From positions 1-13,354 of the forward strand of contig CAMWXM010000060.1 of NCBI GenBank assembly GCA_947178195.1: a DNA stretch of 13,354 nt, in the 5' to 3' direction. Positions 5,501 through 13,354 of this stretch are shown in pieces; position 1 is the stretch's first letter, and every line of letters begins with the position of its first letter. The notes under the pieces were generated by a model. That model saw nothing but the letters and a program-made list of their open reading frames with translations, was not told the origin of the DNA and did not search any database. A program made the translations under genes and the position numbers. Source of the stretch: an uncultured Ruminococcus sp. (lineage in GTDB: Bacteria; Bacillota; Clostridia; Oscillospirales; Ruminococcaceae).

Positions 5501-6360
5501 GTATATTTGAAGCGGCAATTCAGGGTGTTATCCAGGGTCTTACGGAATTCCTTCCGGTATCAAGCTCAGGACATTTATCCTTATATCAGCATTTTACCGG
5601 CAACAGCGGTGAAGGAGCGCTGCTTTTTTCAGCATTTCTTCACCTGGGAACTCTTGCGGCAGTTTTTATTGCATTCAGACAAACCATCTCGGAAATGATA
5701 ACAGAATTTTTCGGTATCATAAAAAATATTTTCACCGGAAAATTCAGCTTCAAAGGCTTGAATCCATCAGGGCGGGCAGTTATAATGATGTTTATATCTC
5801 TTATAATGCTTCTGCCTTTTTACATATTTAAAGATTATTTTGAAAGTATTGCAGAGGATCAGGATATAATTGTCGAGGGCATATGCTTTGTTTTTACGGC
5901 TATCATATTATTTTTATCAGACAGATGTGTAAACGGTCATAAAGCATTCGGCGATATAACCGTAAAAAACGCCGTTACTGTCGGAATCTTTCAGGGAATA
6001 GCTCTGTTTCCAGGAGTTTCACGCTCCGGCTCTACTATTTCAGGCGGACTTTTCAGCGGATTCAAAAAAGAAACGGCGGTAGAATATTCCTTTATACTGG
6101 GTATTCCGGCTATTGCCGGCGGCTGCATTTTAGAGGCAAAGGACGCTTTTGAAAAGGGCGCAGAAAATATTGTAATTGAACCGATAAACTTTGCCGTAGG
6201 CTTTTTAGTATCGGCAGTAGTTGGAATGTGTGCAATAAAAGCCGTAAAGCTATTGATGAAATCAAATAAATTCAGAATTTTTTCAATATACACTTTGATT
6301 ATCGGAGCGACGGCGATAATTATAGGCATAACAGAAAACGCCGGAATTTATCAGCAATAA
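5497..6360 (+). CDS. uppP: Undecaprenyl-diphosphatase UppP (BacA family)
   Basis: Integral membrane enzyme that removes a phosphate from undecaprenyl diphosphate, recycling the lipid carrier for peptidoglycan and other wall polymers; extra copies confer bacitracin resistance. The protein has 287 residues with about eight hydrophobic segments. Both family motifs are intact: EFLPVSSSGH (17-26), with the catalytic glutamate region, and PGVSRSGST (172-180), with the essential arginine Arg176. An AAGGGGAG ribosome site precedes the ATG, which overlaps the ylzJ stop. Its position between ylzJ and ftsK/spoIIIE interrupts the order known from Bacillus. It is 23 bases from the next start. Confidence 0.96.
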   Translation: MSIFEAAIQGVIQGLTEFLPVSSSGHLSLYQHFTGNSGEGALLFSAFLHLGTLAAVFIAFRQTISEMITEFFGIIKNIFTGKFSFKGLNPSGRAVIMMFISLIMLLPFYIFKDYFESIAEDQDIIVEGICFVFTAIILFLSDRCVNGHKAFGDITVKNAVTVGIFQGIALFPGVSRSGSTISGGLFSGFKKETAVEYSFILGIPAIAGGCILEAKDAFEKGAENIVIEPINFAVGFLVSAVVGMCAIKAVKLLMKSNKFRIFSIYTLIIGATAIIIGITENAGIYQQ

Positions 6361-6383
6361 TATTTTTAGAAAGGACAATAAAA

Positions 6384-8939
6384 GTGGCAGGAAGTAAAAA
6401 AAACAGTGGAGCAAAAGCAAAATCAGAAAATAAAAAGGCCGCATCCTCCCGGCAAAAGGTCAATTCCGGAAACGGCACATCTAATGCCGCTTCGGAAAAC
6501 CCTGTTAATCAATTCTGGTCAATAATTCTTTTTGCATTAGGTGTACTTATTTTTCTTCTGACGGTTATTGAAGGCAGCAGCGGCTGGAAAATGATCCATC
6601 AGGTATTGAGAGGACTTTTCGGAGTATCTGTTTTTATAGTGCCTGTCATACTTATTTATACGGCTGTGCTTATCGGAATGGAGCGTTCTCAGCGTACCGT
6701 TTACGGAAAGGCTATGTGGGGAACGGGTCTTATTCTTTTAAGCAGCTCGGTGGTACAGGTTATATTCGAGGGACTTCCTCAGGGAGACAGTTTTGCTCAG
6801 AAATGTAAATATCTTTATGAAACAGGATCTGACTTGGAAGGCGGAGGAATGCTGAGCGCATTGGTAGCATGGCCGCTGATGAAGTTTTTCGGCGTTATCG
6901 GTGCAAGGATAATCGTCTGCGTACTTTTGTTTATTTTTATAATGCTTCTGTCGAATCTGACATTATTTCAGCTTTTTAAATTTTTTACGAGGCCCTTTAA
7001 AAAGATGTACCATACAATGCAGGATATCCGTGAAGAAAATCAGACCCTTGAAGCCTATGAGGAATGGGAATACGATGAAGAACAGGAGGCTCTGCGCCTT
7101 GCCAATTCACAGCCTGAAAGCTCGGATGTTGTGCCTGACCCAGACTATGATATAAATATGAATGTTCCCGATGACGGCAATGATATTTCTCCTCCCGATT
7201 TTGGTCAGCCCAACTGGAGCACAGATGATTCTCTTGCGATTGATGTTCCCATAAATACAGGCCCGCCTGTAAAAGAGCCGCTCAGAGCTCCGGAAAGCAA
7301 AAATGTCGAAAAAGAACCCAAAGAAAATAATAAATCAACCGGCCTTGATGATATTATAAATCAGGCGATTTCCGGTGAAAATAAAGAGGTAATGCCTGAA
7401 AGCTTTGCGGAAAAGGCTGCGAAGGTCGAGGAAAATTCTGTAAAAGTACAGATAACCGAAAATACAGAAAAGCAATATATGCTTCCGTCAATCAAATTTC
7501 TTAATAAGGGCGTTTCCAAAGCAAACGATCCTTCCGCCGGAGCAGAGCTTAAACAAAAAGCGGATATGCTTATAGAAACTCTTAAAAGTTTCGGCGTAAA
7601 TGCAAGTATTATCGGTATTCAGAGAGGACCGAGAGTTACAAGATATGAAATAAAGCCGGCAGCAGGAGTAAAGGTCGCCAAGATAACCAATCTTTCAAAT
7701 GATATAGCGTTGAATCTTGCGGCTAAGGGAGTCCGTATCGAAGCTCCTATACCGGGAAAAGCAGCCATAGGTATAGAAATACCAAACACAAATGAAGATA
7801 TAGTTTCTATTCGTGAAATTATTGAAAGCCGTGAATTCAAAAACGCTAAAAGTAAGATAGCCTTTGCTGTTGGCAAGGATATTGCCGGCAATGTTATAAT
7901 AGGCGATGTGGCAAAAATGCCTCATATGATTATAGCCGGAACTACCGGTTCGGGTAAATCGGTATGCACAAACTCCATAATCATGAGTATTCTTTACCGT
8001 GCAACTCCCGAAGAAGTAAAGCTTATTCTTATCGACCCGAAAATGGTTGAATTTACAACATATAACGGAATACCTCATCTTCTTATTCCTGTCGTGACCG
8101 AACCTCGTCAGGCGGCAGGAGCCCTTAACTGGGGAGTACAGGAAATGCTCAGAAGATATAAGCTTTTTTCCGATAACAGTGTGAAGGATATTTCGGGATA
8201 TAATGAAATGGCAGACAGTAAGGGTCTTCCAAGACTTTCTCAGATAGTTATCGCTATTGACGAATTTGCAGACCTTATGATGGCAGCGTCCAAAGAGGTT
8301 GAGGATTCGGTATGCCGACTGGCACAGATGGCAAGAGCGGCGGGAATGCATCTTATTATTGCGACCCAGCGTCCTACCACCGATGTTATAACAGGTCTTA
8401 TCAAGGCTAATATCCCAAGCCGAATAGCTCTTAAAGTACAGGGCGAGATAAACTCCAGAACTATTCTCGATTCCCCCGGCGCTGAGAAGCTTTTAGGTCT
8501 TGGGGACATGCTTTATTTCCCTAATGGCATGCAGAAACCGCTCAGAGTTCAAGGCTGCTTCTGTTCTACAAAGGAAATAGAATCGGTGGTTGAATTTATC
8601 AAGCAGGAATCTGAAACCTCCTATAACGAGGATATTATCGAAGCCGTCGAGCAGAGTATGCCTACTGATAAATCTTCTGCGGAAGCTGTTGAACCGTCGG
8701 GGAATGGGGATGATGTACTTATTGAAAGGGCGATCGATATTGCTGTGGAAATGGGACAGGTTTCCACTACTGCACTGCAAAGAAAATTAAAGCTTGGTTT
8801 TGCAAGAGCGGCAAGAATAGTCGATGAGCTGGAGGAAATGGGGGTCATAGGACCTTCCGAGGGCGCTAAGCCGAGAAAAGTACTTATGTCAAAGCAGCAG
8901 TGGGCTCAGCGGCGAATGAGCAAAAATACAGAAAATTAA
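6384..8939 (+). CDS. ftsK: DNA translocase FtsK/SpoIIIE
   Basis: Septum-located ATP-driven DNA pump that moves chromosomes through the closing division or sporulation septum. The protein has 851 residues. An N-terminal Lys/Ser-rich tail (1-40) is followed by about four to five membrane helices (44-63, 77-98, 112-129, about 159-196). An acidic, proline-containing linker (about 213-360) leads to the alpha/beta motor. Walker A is GTTGSGKS (519-526), LILIDPK is at 547-553 and the Walker B stretch is IVIAIDEFADL (621-631). The gamma winged-helix domain (about 778-836, AIDIAVEMGQVSTTALQRKLKLGFARAARIVDELEE region) reads DNA polarity signals. The start is GTG, with AGAAAGGA about 8 bases before it. 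The size suits the shorter FtsK/SpoIIIE type of Firmicutes. Whether it serves division, sporulation or both cannot be told from sequence. It is 11 bases from the next gene. Confidence 0.97.
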   Translation: MAGSKKNSGAKAKSENKKAASSRQKVNSGNGTSNAASENPVNQFWSIILFALGVLIFLLTVIEGSSGWKMIHQVLRGLFGVSVFIVPVILIYTAVLIGMERSQRTVYGKAMWGTGLILLSSSVVQVIFEGLPQGDSFAQKCKYLYETGSDLEGGGMLSALVAWPLMKFFGVIGARIIVCVLLFIFIMLLSNLTLFQLFKFFTRPFKKMYHTMQDIREENQTLEAYEEWEYDEEQEALRLANSQPESSDVVPDPDYDINMNVPDDGNDISPPDFGQPNWSTDDSLAIDVPINTGPPVKEPLRAPESKNVEKEPKENNKSTGLDDIINQAISGENKEVMPESFAEKAAKVEENSVKVQITENTEKQYMLPSIKFLNKGVSKANDPSAGAELKQKADMLIETLKSFGVNASIIGIQRGPRVTRYEIKPAAGVKVAKITNLSNDIALNLAAKGVRIEAPIPGKAAIGIEIPNTNEDIVSIREIIESREFKNAKSKIAFAVGKDIAGNVIIGDVAKMPHMIIAGTTGSGKSVCTNSIIMSILYRATPEEVKLILIDPKMVEFTTYNGIPHLLIPVVTEPRQAAGALNWGVQEMLRRYKLFSDNSVKDISGYNEMADSKGLPRLSQIVIAIDEFADLMMAASKEVEDSVCRLAQMARAAGMHLIIATQRPTTDVITGLIKANIPSRIALKVQGEINSRTILDSPGAEKLLGLGDMLYFPNGMQKPLRVQGCFCSTKEIESVVEFIKQESETSYNEDIIEAVEQSMPTDKSSAEAVEPSGNGDDVLIERAIDIAVEMGQVSTTALQRKLKLGFARAARIVDELEEMGVIGPSEGAKPRKVLMSKQQWAQRRMSKNTEN

Positions 8940-8950
8940 GGATATAAAAT

Positions 8951-10798
8951 ATGAATGGATTTTTACCCCTTTTAAAGGCGGATATGAAAGAGCGTGGAAT
9001 AGAACAATTCGATTTTATATATGTAATCGGCGACGCCTATGTTGACCATCCAAGCTTTGGAGCGGCAATAATTTCCAGATTGCTTGAGTCATTAGGCTAT
9101 ACTGTGGGTATAATTTCCCAACCTGACTGGAAAAGCGATAAGGACTTTACAAGCTTCGGCAGACCAAAGCTTGCATTTCTTGTGACCTCCGGAAATATCG
9201 ATTCTATGGTGGCTCACTATACCGCCGCTAAAAGAAAACGCTCCAATGATGCTTATACTGCCGGCGGAAGGGCAGGAAAGCGTCCTGATCGAGCGGTTAT
9301 TACTTATTGTAAAAAAATTCGTGAAATATACGGTGATGCTCCCATAGCCATAGGTGGGCTTGAAGCCTCGCTGAGAAGATTTGCCCACTATGATTACTGG
9401 GACGACGACGTAAGACCGTCCATATTAGTCGATAGTACTGCCGACCTTCTTATGTTCGGAATGGGGGAGCATCAGATAACCGAGCTTGCAAAACGACTGT
9501 CAGAGGGCGAAAGCATACATGATATACACGATATAAGAGGGACATGCTATATGACCGAGCCCGTCAATACTCCATATGGGGCTGCGGAATGTCCGTCTTA
9601 TGAGCAGGTAAAGACAAATAAAAAGCTTTATGCAAAGGCATGCAGACAGCAATATGACCAGCAGGATGAAGTGTATGGAAAAATCGTTATTCAGCGTCAT
9701 GGCAATATGATGCTGGTACAGAATCCTCCGGCTCTAAGCCTTACCACAGAAGAGCTTGACAGGATATATTCGCTGCCTTACATGAGAGATTATCACCCTT
9801 CGTATAAAGAACTGGGCGGCGTTCCGGGAATAGAAGAAGTGAAATTTTCCATTACCCATAACAGAGGCTGCTTCGGCTACTGCAATTTCTGTTCTATTGC
9901 GCTTCATCAGGGCAGGAAAATCACCTGTCGAAGCGAGAAATCCATTATGGAGGAAGCGGAAAAGCTTACAAAAATGAAGGATTTCAAAGGCTATATTCAT
10001 GATGTGGGAGGACCTACAGCTAATTTCAGACATCCTTCCTGTGAAAAGCAAAAGGCCTTGGGACTTTGCAAGGGTAAAAAGTGCCTTGCTCCAAAACCAT
10101 GCCCTAATCTTTATGTTGACCACAAGGAATATATCAGGATCTTAAAAAAGCTTTCGGGGATAAAGGGAATAAAAAAAGTATTTATACGTTCGGGAATAAG
10201 ATATGATTATCTTATGGAGGACGAAAGCGATGAATTTATAAAAGAGCTTATAAAAAATCATGTCAGCGGTCAGCTTAAAGTTGCCCCTGAGCATTGCTCC
10301 GCTGCGGTTTTAGACAAAATGGGCAAGCCTCATATAGAATCTTACAAAAAATTCCAGCAAAAATTTTATGCTATTACAAAGGGAATGGGAAAGGAGCAGT
10401 ATCTTGTGCCTTATCTCATGTCCTCTCACCCGGGCAGCACCCTTAAAGAAGCGATAGATTTAGCAGTATTCTTAAAGGAGAATAAAATGCGTCCTGAACA
10501 GGTACAGGATTTTTATCCTACGCCGGGTACTATCTCGACCTGTATGTTCTATACCGGACTTGATCCTTACACAATGGAAGAGGTCTATGTACCGAAAACA
10601 CCTGAGGAAAAGAAGATGCAGCGAACACTTTTACAGTATTTCAAACCGGAAAATAAAAAAATCGTTATAGCCGCTTTGAAAAAAGCAGGACGGCAAGATC
10701 TTATAGGATTCGGAAAAAACTGCCTTGTAACTCCTGATGCTGATGGAAAAGGTCAGAATAACGAAAGGAGAAAAAAATATGGCAAAAAGAAAAAATAA
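8951..10798 (+). CDS. YgiQ family radical SAM protein
   Basis: Radical S-adenosylmethionine protein of the YgiQ family (UPF0313); the physiological reaction is not established. The protein has 615 residues. The N-terminal YgiQ domain (about 1-290) contains VIGDAYVDHPSFGAAII (25-41) and IAIGGLEASLRRFAHYDYWDD. It is followed by the radical SAM barrel with RGCFGYCNFC: Cys307, Cys311 and Cys314 bind the 4Fe-4S cluster. A second cysteine group (Cys364, Cys373, Cys378, Cys384) is seen in the HPSC...PKPCPN stretch and may bind another metal site (inference). A basic Lys/Arg tail ends the protein, and its last 20 bases overlap the next gene and contain that gene's start. The likely start ATG has only a weak ribosome site (AAGGA at 8938-8942). 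Confidence 0.95.
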   Translation: MNGFLPLLKADMKERGIEQFDFIYVIGDAYVDHPSFGAAIISRLLESLGYTVGIISQPDWKSDKDFTSFGRPKLAFLVTSGNIDSMVAHYTAAKRKRSNDAYTAGGRAGKRPDRAVITYCKKIREIYGDAPIAIGGLEASLRRFAHYDYWDDDVRPSILVDSTADLLMFGMGEHQITELAKRLSEGESIHDIHDIRGTCYMTEPVNTPYGAAECPSYEQVKTNKKLYAKACRQQYDQQDEVYGKIVIQRHGNMMLVQNPPALSLTTEELDRIYSLPYMRDYHPSYKELGGVPGIEEVKFSITHNRGCFGYCNFCSIALHQGRKITCRSEKSIMEEAEKLTKMKDFKGYIHDVGGPTANFRHPSCEKQKALGLCKGKKCLAPKPCPNLYVDHKEYIRILKKLSGIKGIKKVFIRSGIRYDYLMEDESDEFIKELIKNHVSGQLKVAPEHCSAAVLDKMGKPHIESYKKFQQKFYAITKGMGKEQYLVPYLMSSHPGSTLKEAIDLAVFLKENKMRPEQVQDFYPTPGTISTCMFYTGLDPYTMEEVYVPKTPEEKKMQRTLLQYFKPENKKIVIAALKKAGRQDLIGFGKNCLVTPDADGKGQNNERRKKYGKKKK

Positions 10799-11681
10799 TA
10801 AAAAATCGGCTTTATTTCCGGTAATTATAATTTTGATAATTGCGGCTGTATATGCGGCTAACCGTTTCGGTATTTTTGATAAATTAAAAGACGAGTCCTC
10901 AGCTACGGCAGGGACAGACGGAGAGCTTACGGTTCACTTTATTGATGTGGGACAGGGAGATTGTTCGCTTATCCTGTCAGGGGATACGGCTATTCTGATA
11001 GATACCGGTGAAAAGGAAAACGGAGAATCGATATGCAGCTACCTTAAAGAAAATAACGTTCCCGATATTGATTGCCTTTTGCTTACTCACCCTCATTCAG
11101 ACCATATGGGCGCAGCGTCTTATGTTATAGATAACACTGATGTAAAGCAGATAGTTATACCAAAGGTAACCGATGACCTTACTCCCACTACAAAATTTTA
11201 TGAAAAATTCCTTAAAAGCGTCCAGGCAAAGAACCTGAAAATTACCGCTGCAAAGCCGGGAATGAAAATTGACGCAGGAGCAGGAGAACTGGAGATAATC
11301 TCTCCGGTGAAGGACTACAAGGACATGAATAATTATTCAGCCGCCGCCATTCTTACTCATGGAGATAACAGCTTTTTGTTTACGGGAGATATTGAGAAAA
11401 AAGCGGAAAAGGATATTTTGAAAGAGGGCAGCCTTAAAGATATCGATGTTTTAAAAGTACCTCACCACGGAAGTTCGTCCTCATGCAGCGATGATTTTTT
11501 AGATACGGTACAACCGGACTATGCTGTCATAATGTGTGATGGAAAATCCTATGGTCATCCTCACGAAGAGACTGTAAATAAGCTTTCGGAATATACCGAT
11601 AAAATTTACAGAACAGATATGGACGGCAATATAATTATGGATTCAGTTGAAGATGGTATAACGGTAACTACCGAAAAATAA
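10779..11681 (+). CDS. Membrane-anchored ComEC-like metallo-beta-lactamase-fold hydrolase
   Basis: Metallo-hydrolase resembling the C-terminal domain of the competence protein ComEC/Rec2; such domains are proposed nucleases or phosphodiesterases. With the ATG at 10779 (AAAGGAG 6-8 bases upstream) it has 300 residues. An ATG at 10737 would add 14 residues without a good ribosome site. A basic N-terminus and one hydrophobic helix (about 12-27) suggest export with anchoring. The catalytic fold begins near 50 (VHFIDVGQGDCSLI). Zinc ligands include THPHSDH (103-109), FTGD (201-204), PHHGSSSS (228-235) and GHPH (259-262). The ComEC membrane-channel and OB domains are absent, so it is not a full competence protein. 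The start lies inside the ygiQ gene (20-base overlap). A DUF3006 gene follows 9 bases later, a known companion of this hydrolase type. Confidence 0.9.
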   Translation: MAKRKNNKKSALFPVIIILIIAAVYAANRFGIFDKLKDESSATAGTDGELTVHFIDVGQGDCSLILSGDTAILIDTGEKENGESICSYLKENNVPDIDCLLLTHPHSDHMGAASYVIDNTDVKQIVIPKVTDDLTPTTKFYEKFLKSVQAKNLKITAAKPGMKIDAGAGELEIISPVKDYKDMNNYSAAAILTHGDNSFLFTGDIEKKAEKDILKEGSLKDIDVLKVPHHGSSSSCSDDFLDTVQPDYAVIMCDGKSYGHPHEETVNKLSEYTDKIYRTDMDGNIIMDSVEDGITVTTEK

Positions 11682-11690
11682 GGAGATAAA

Positions 11691-11897
11691 ATGCTTATAT
11701 TAGAACGCTTTGAAGAAAATATAGCCGTTATTGAAAATGGCGAAGAACATATTAAAACGGACAGAATAAGGCTGCCTGAAAACGCTAAGGAAGGCGATAT
11801 TCTTATTGAAATAAATGGCAGATACGAGATAGACAGTATTCAGACTCAGAAGCGGCGTGAAGAAATATTAAAGCTGCAGGACAGTCTTTGGGGATAA
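11691..11897 (+). CDS. DUF3006 domain protein
   Basis: A 68-residue protein matching the small DUF3006 family. The features are a start resembling 'xxIxERFEENIAVIE', an LPENAKEGDIL segment (28-38) and a basic RRxEILKLQDSLW end. Function is unknown, but it is often encoded next to, or fused to, ComEC-like metallo-hydrolases, as here; a partner or accessory role is inferred. A ribosome site AAGGAG overlaps the preceding stop. It is four bases from the next start. No signal peptide is seen, so it should be cytoplasmic, unlike the predicted location of the neighbouring hydrolase domain. Confidence 0.85.
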   Translation: MLILERFEENIAVIENGEEHIKTDRIRLPENAKEGDILIEINGRYEIDSIQTQKRREEILKLQDSLWG

Positions 11898-11901
11898 GAT
11901 A

Positions 11902-13122
11902 ATGGACGCAGACGTAATTATAATTGGCGGCGGTGCGGCAGGCTCTTTTGCAGGAGCATACTGCGGAGAATGGGGAAAGAAAACTATTATTTTCGAGCCT
12001 AATGGCAGGATTGGAAAAAAGCTTGCCATTACCGGCAAGGGCAGATGCAATGTGACCAACAACTGCACAAACGACCAGCTTATGAAAAATATTCCGGTTA
12101 ATTCAAAGTTTTTATACAGCGTGTTTTCTCAATATTCCGCTTGTGACGTAATGGACTTTTTTGAAGCTGCCGGAGTACCCCTTAAAACGGAACGAGGAAA
12201 CCGGGTTTTTCCGCAAAGCGACAAGGCGGCGGATATTGATTCCGCTCTTGAAAAAAAGCTCAGACAGCCCGTAATTAAAGTCATAAAGGAACGAGTCACA
12301 AAAATTCTTATTGAAAACAACGTCTGTACAGGCGTCGGAGCAGGCGGAAAAAAATATACCGCAGGCTCGGTGCTTATTGCAACAGGCGGAAAATCATATC
12401 CTGCTACCGGTTCAACAGGTGATGGATATATCCTCGCAGAACAGGCAGGACATACTATAATACCTATCGCACCTTCTCTTGTACCGATAGTGTGCAACGA
12501 AAAATACTGCGCTGATATGATGGGGCTGTCCCTTCGCAACGTTACCCTCAACCTTTACGACAAAGGCAAAAAAATTTACAACGAGCTTGGAGAAATGCTT
12601 TTCACTCATTTCGGAGTGTCGGGACCCCTTGTTTTAAGCGCAAGCTCTCATATCCGGCAAATGGAAAAAAATAGGTATAAAATATTTATAGACTTAAAGC
12701 CGGGACTTTCTCCGCAGCAACTTGACGCAAGGATATTGCGTGATTTCAACGAAAATAAAAATAAAATTTTCGGCAATTCCCTTTCAAAGCTGCTGCCCTC
12801 AAAGCTTGTGCCGGTAATGGTAAGGCTTTCGGGAATCGAAGGGGAAAGAAAGGTAAATCTTGTGACTCGTGAGGAACGGCAGAAATTTGCGGCTTTGCTG
12901 AAAAACTTTCCGCTGACTGTTGCAGGATTCCGCCCTGTAGAAGAAGCGATAATCACCAGCGGCGGAGTGAATACAAAGGAAATAAACCCGAAAACTATGG
13001 AATCAAAGTTGGTCTCAGGATTGTTTTTTGCAGGAGAGGTCATAGATGTTGACGCTTATACCGGTGGATTTAATTTGCAGATAGCCTTCTCAACGGCATA
13101 CTGTGCAGCTTTGAATATGTAA
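11902..13122 (+). CDS. HI0933/BaiN-family FAD-dependent oxidoreductase
   Basis: Flavoprotein of the HI0933/YtfP/BaiN family, annotated variously as aminoacetone oxidase family or NAD(P)/FAD-dependent oxidoreductase; its substrate is uncertain. The protein has 406 residues. The FAD-binding motif GGGAAG is at 9-14. The family signature GRIGKKLAITGKGRCNVTN is at 35-53. The ATGG region GGKSYPATGSTGDGY lies mid-protein. The conserved end (SGGVNTKEINPKTMESK, then GLFFAGEVIDVDAYTGGFNLQ) closes the second FAD-contact region. The length is normal. It is 12 bases from cmk, an arrangement common in Clostridia. A bile-acid role, as proposed for BaiN, cannot be claimed because no bai genes are present. 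Confidence 0.93.
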   Translation: MDADVIIIGGGAAGSFAGAYCGEWGKKTIIFEPNGRIGKKLAITGKGRCNVTNNCTNDQLMKNIPVNSKFLYSVFSQYSACDVMDFFEAAGVPLKTERGNRVFPQSDKAADIDSALEKKLRQPVIKVIKERVTKILIENNVCTGVGAGGKKYTAGSVLIATGGKSYPATGSTGDGYILAEQAGHTIIPIAPSLVPIVCNEKYCADMMGLSLRNVTLNLYDKGKKIYNELGEMLFTHFGVSGPLVLSASSHIRQMEKNRYKIFIDLKPGLSPQQLDARILRDFNENKNKIFGNSLSKLLPSKLVPVMVRLSGIEGERKVNLVTREERQKFAALLKNFPLTVAGFRPVEEAIITSGGVNTKEINPKTMESKLVSGLFFAGEVIDVDAYTGGFNLQIAFSTAYCAALNM

Positions 13123-13134
13123 GGAGTTAAAATT

Positions 13135-13354
13135 ATGATAAATATTGCAATTGACGGACCTGCAGGAGCAGGCAAAAGTTCTATCGCAAAGGCAGTTGCC
13201 GCTGAAATAGGATTTATTTATGTGGATACCGGAGCGCTTTACCGTTCTGTTGCCCTTTACGCTGTTGAAAATGCTCTTGACGGCGAGGCACTTGTAAATT
13301 CCCTTGAAAATATAAATGTAAAGCTTGAATATATCAACGGTGTTCAGCATGTTA
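13135..13354 (+). CDS. cmk: Cytidylate kinase, 5' part (cut by window end)
   Basis: Phosphorylates CMP and dCMP with ATP in pyrimidine nucleotide metabolism (cytoplasm). Only the first 73 residues are present. They begin MINIAIDGPAGAGKSSIAK with the P-loop at 8-15 (GPAGAGKS), and then have the family motif YVDTGALYRSVAL, where the nucleotide monophosphate binds. A strong AAGGAG ribosome site lies 8 bases before the ATG. The gene continues beyond the window. Confidence 0.95.
   Translation, partial: MINIAIDGPAGAGKSSIAKAVAAEIGFIYVDTGALYRSVALYAVENALDGEALVNSLENINVKLEYINGVQHV

Noticed and set aside
7695..8351. A 218-codon open frame on the minus strand
   Set aside because: It runs opposite to the conserved FtsK motor domain and its composition (Cys/His/Tyr/Phe-rich) is typical of a reverse-strand shadow.
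1..13354. Search for CRISPR arrays, tRNA or rRNA genes, transposases, integrases and phage genes
   Set aside because: None found: there are no regularly spaced repeats, no cloverleaf-like sequences and no mobile-element proteins on either strand.

Overview
The window looks like chromosomal DNA of a low-GC, Gram-positive anaerobe in the Clostridia, plausibly a Ruminococcus/Oscillospiraceae-type gut bacterium. The grounds are moderately AT-rich sequence, strong AGGAGG-like ribosome sites, consensus SigA-type promoters, class B sortases, a TepA-YlzJ-FtsK/SpoIIIE block of Firmicutes type, and an FAD-enzyme to cmk junction. The taxon is an inference; no rRNA gene is present.

Left arm (1-3956, minus strand): a perfect SigA-type promoter drives thiI (tRNA 4-thiouridine synthetase). 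It is followed without a visible terminator by a CinA/PncC-sortase B fusion and a second class B sortase that carries a lipoprotein-type signal. A ribosome site and ATG at the very edge suggest another gene follows. The fusion places a cytoplasmic nicotinamide-nucleotide amidase-like domain and an extracellular transpeptidase on opposite sides of one membrane helix, which is unusual.

Centre (3957-4437): the gap between the two operons holds a compact candidate type I toxin-antitoxin locus. A 24-residue hydrophobic peptide gene on the minus strand has a perfect promoter, a 5' stem-loop and a hairpin covering its Shine-Dalgarno. A convergent small RNA on the plus strand, also with a perfect promoter, overlaps the toxin 3' end. 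Both share a bidirectional terminator. The 5' parts of the two transcripts resemble each other, so the locus is flanked by an imperfect inverted repeat. I see no gene in 4350-4437.

Right arm (4438-13354, plus strand): one long run of nine genes with overlaps or gaps of at most about 24 bases, behind a near-perfect promoter. In order: tepA-like ClpP-fold protease, ylzJ-like small protein, uppP, ftsK/spoIIIE DNA translocase, YgiQ-family radical SAM protein, membrane-anchored ComEC-like metallo-hydrolase, DUF3006 protein, HI0933/BaiN-family flavoprotein, and the start of cmk. These are mostly housekeeping or envelope functions: chromosome segregation, lipid-carrier recycling, protein quality control and nucleotide metabolism. 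No CRISPR array, tRNA, rRNA, transposase or phage gene was seen.
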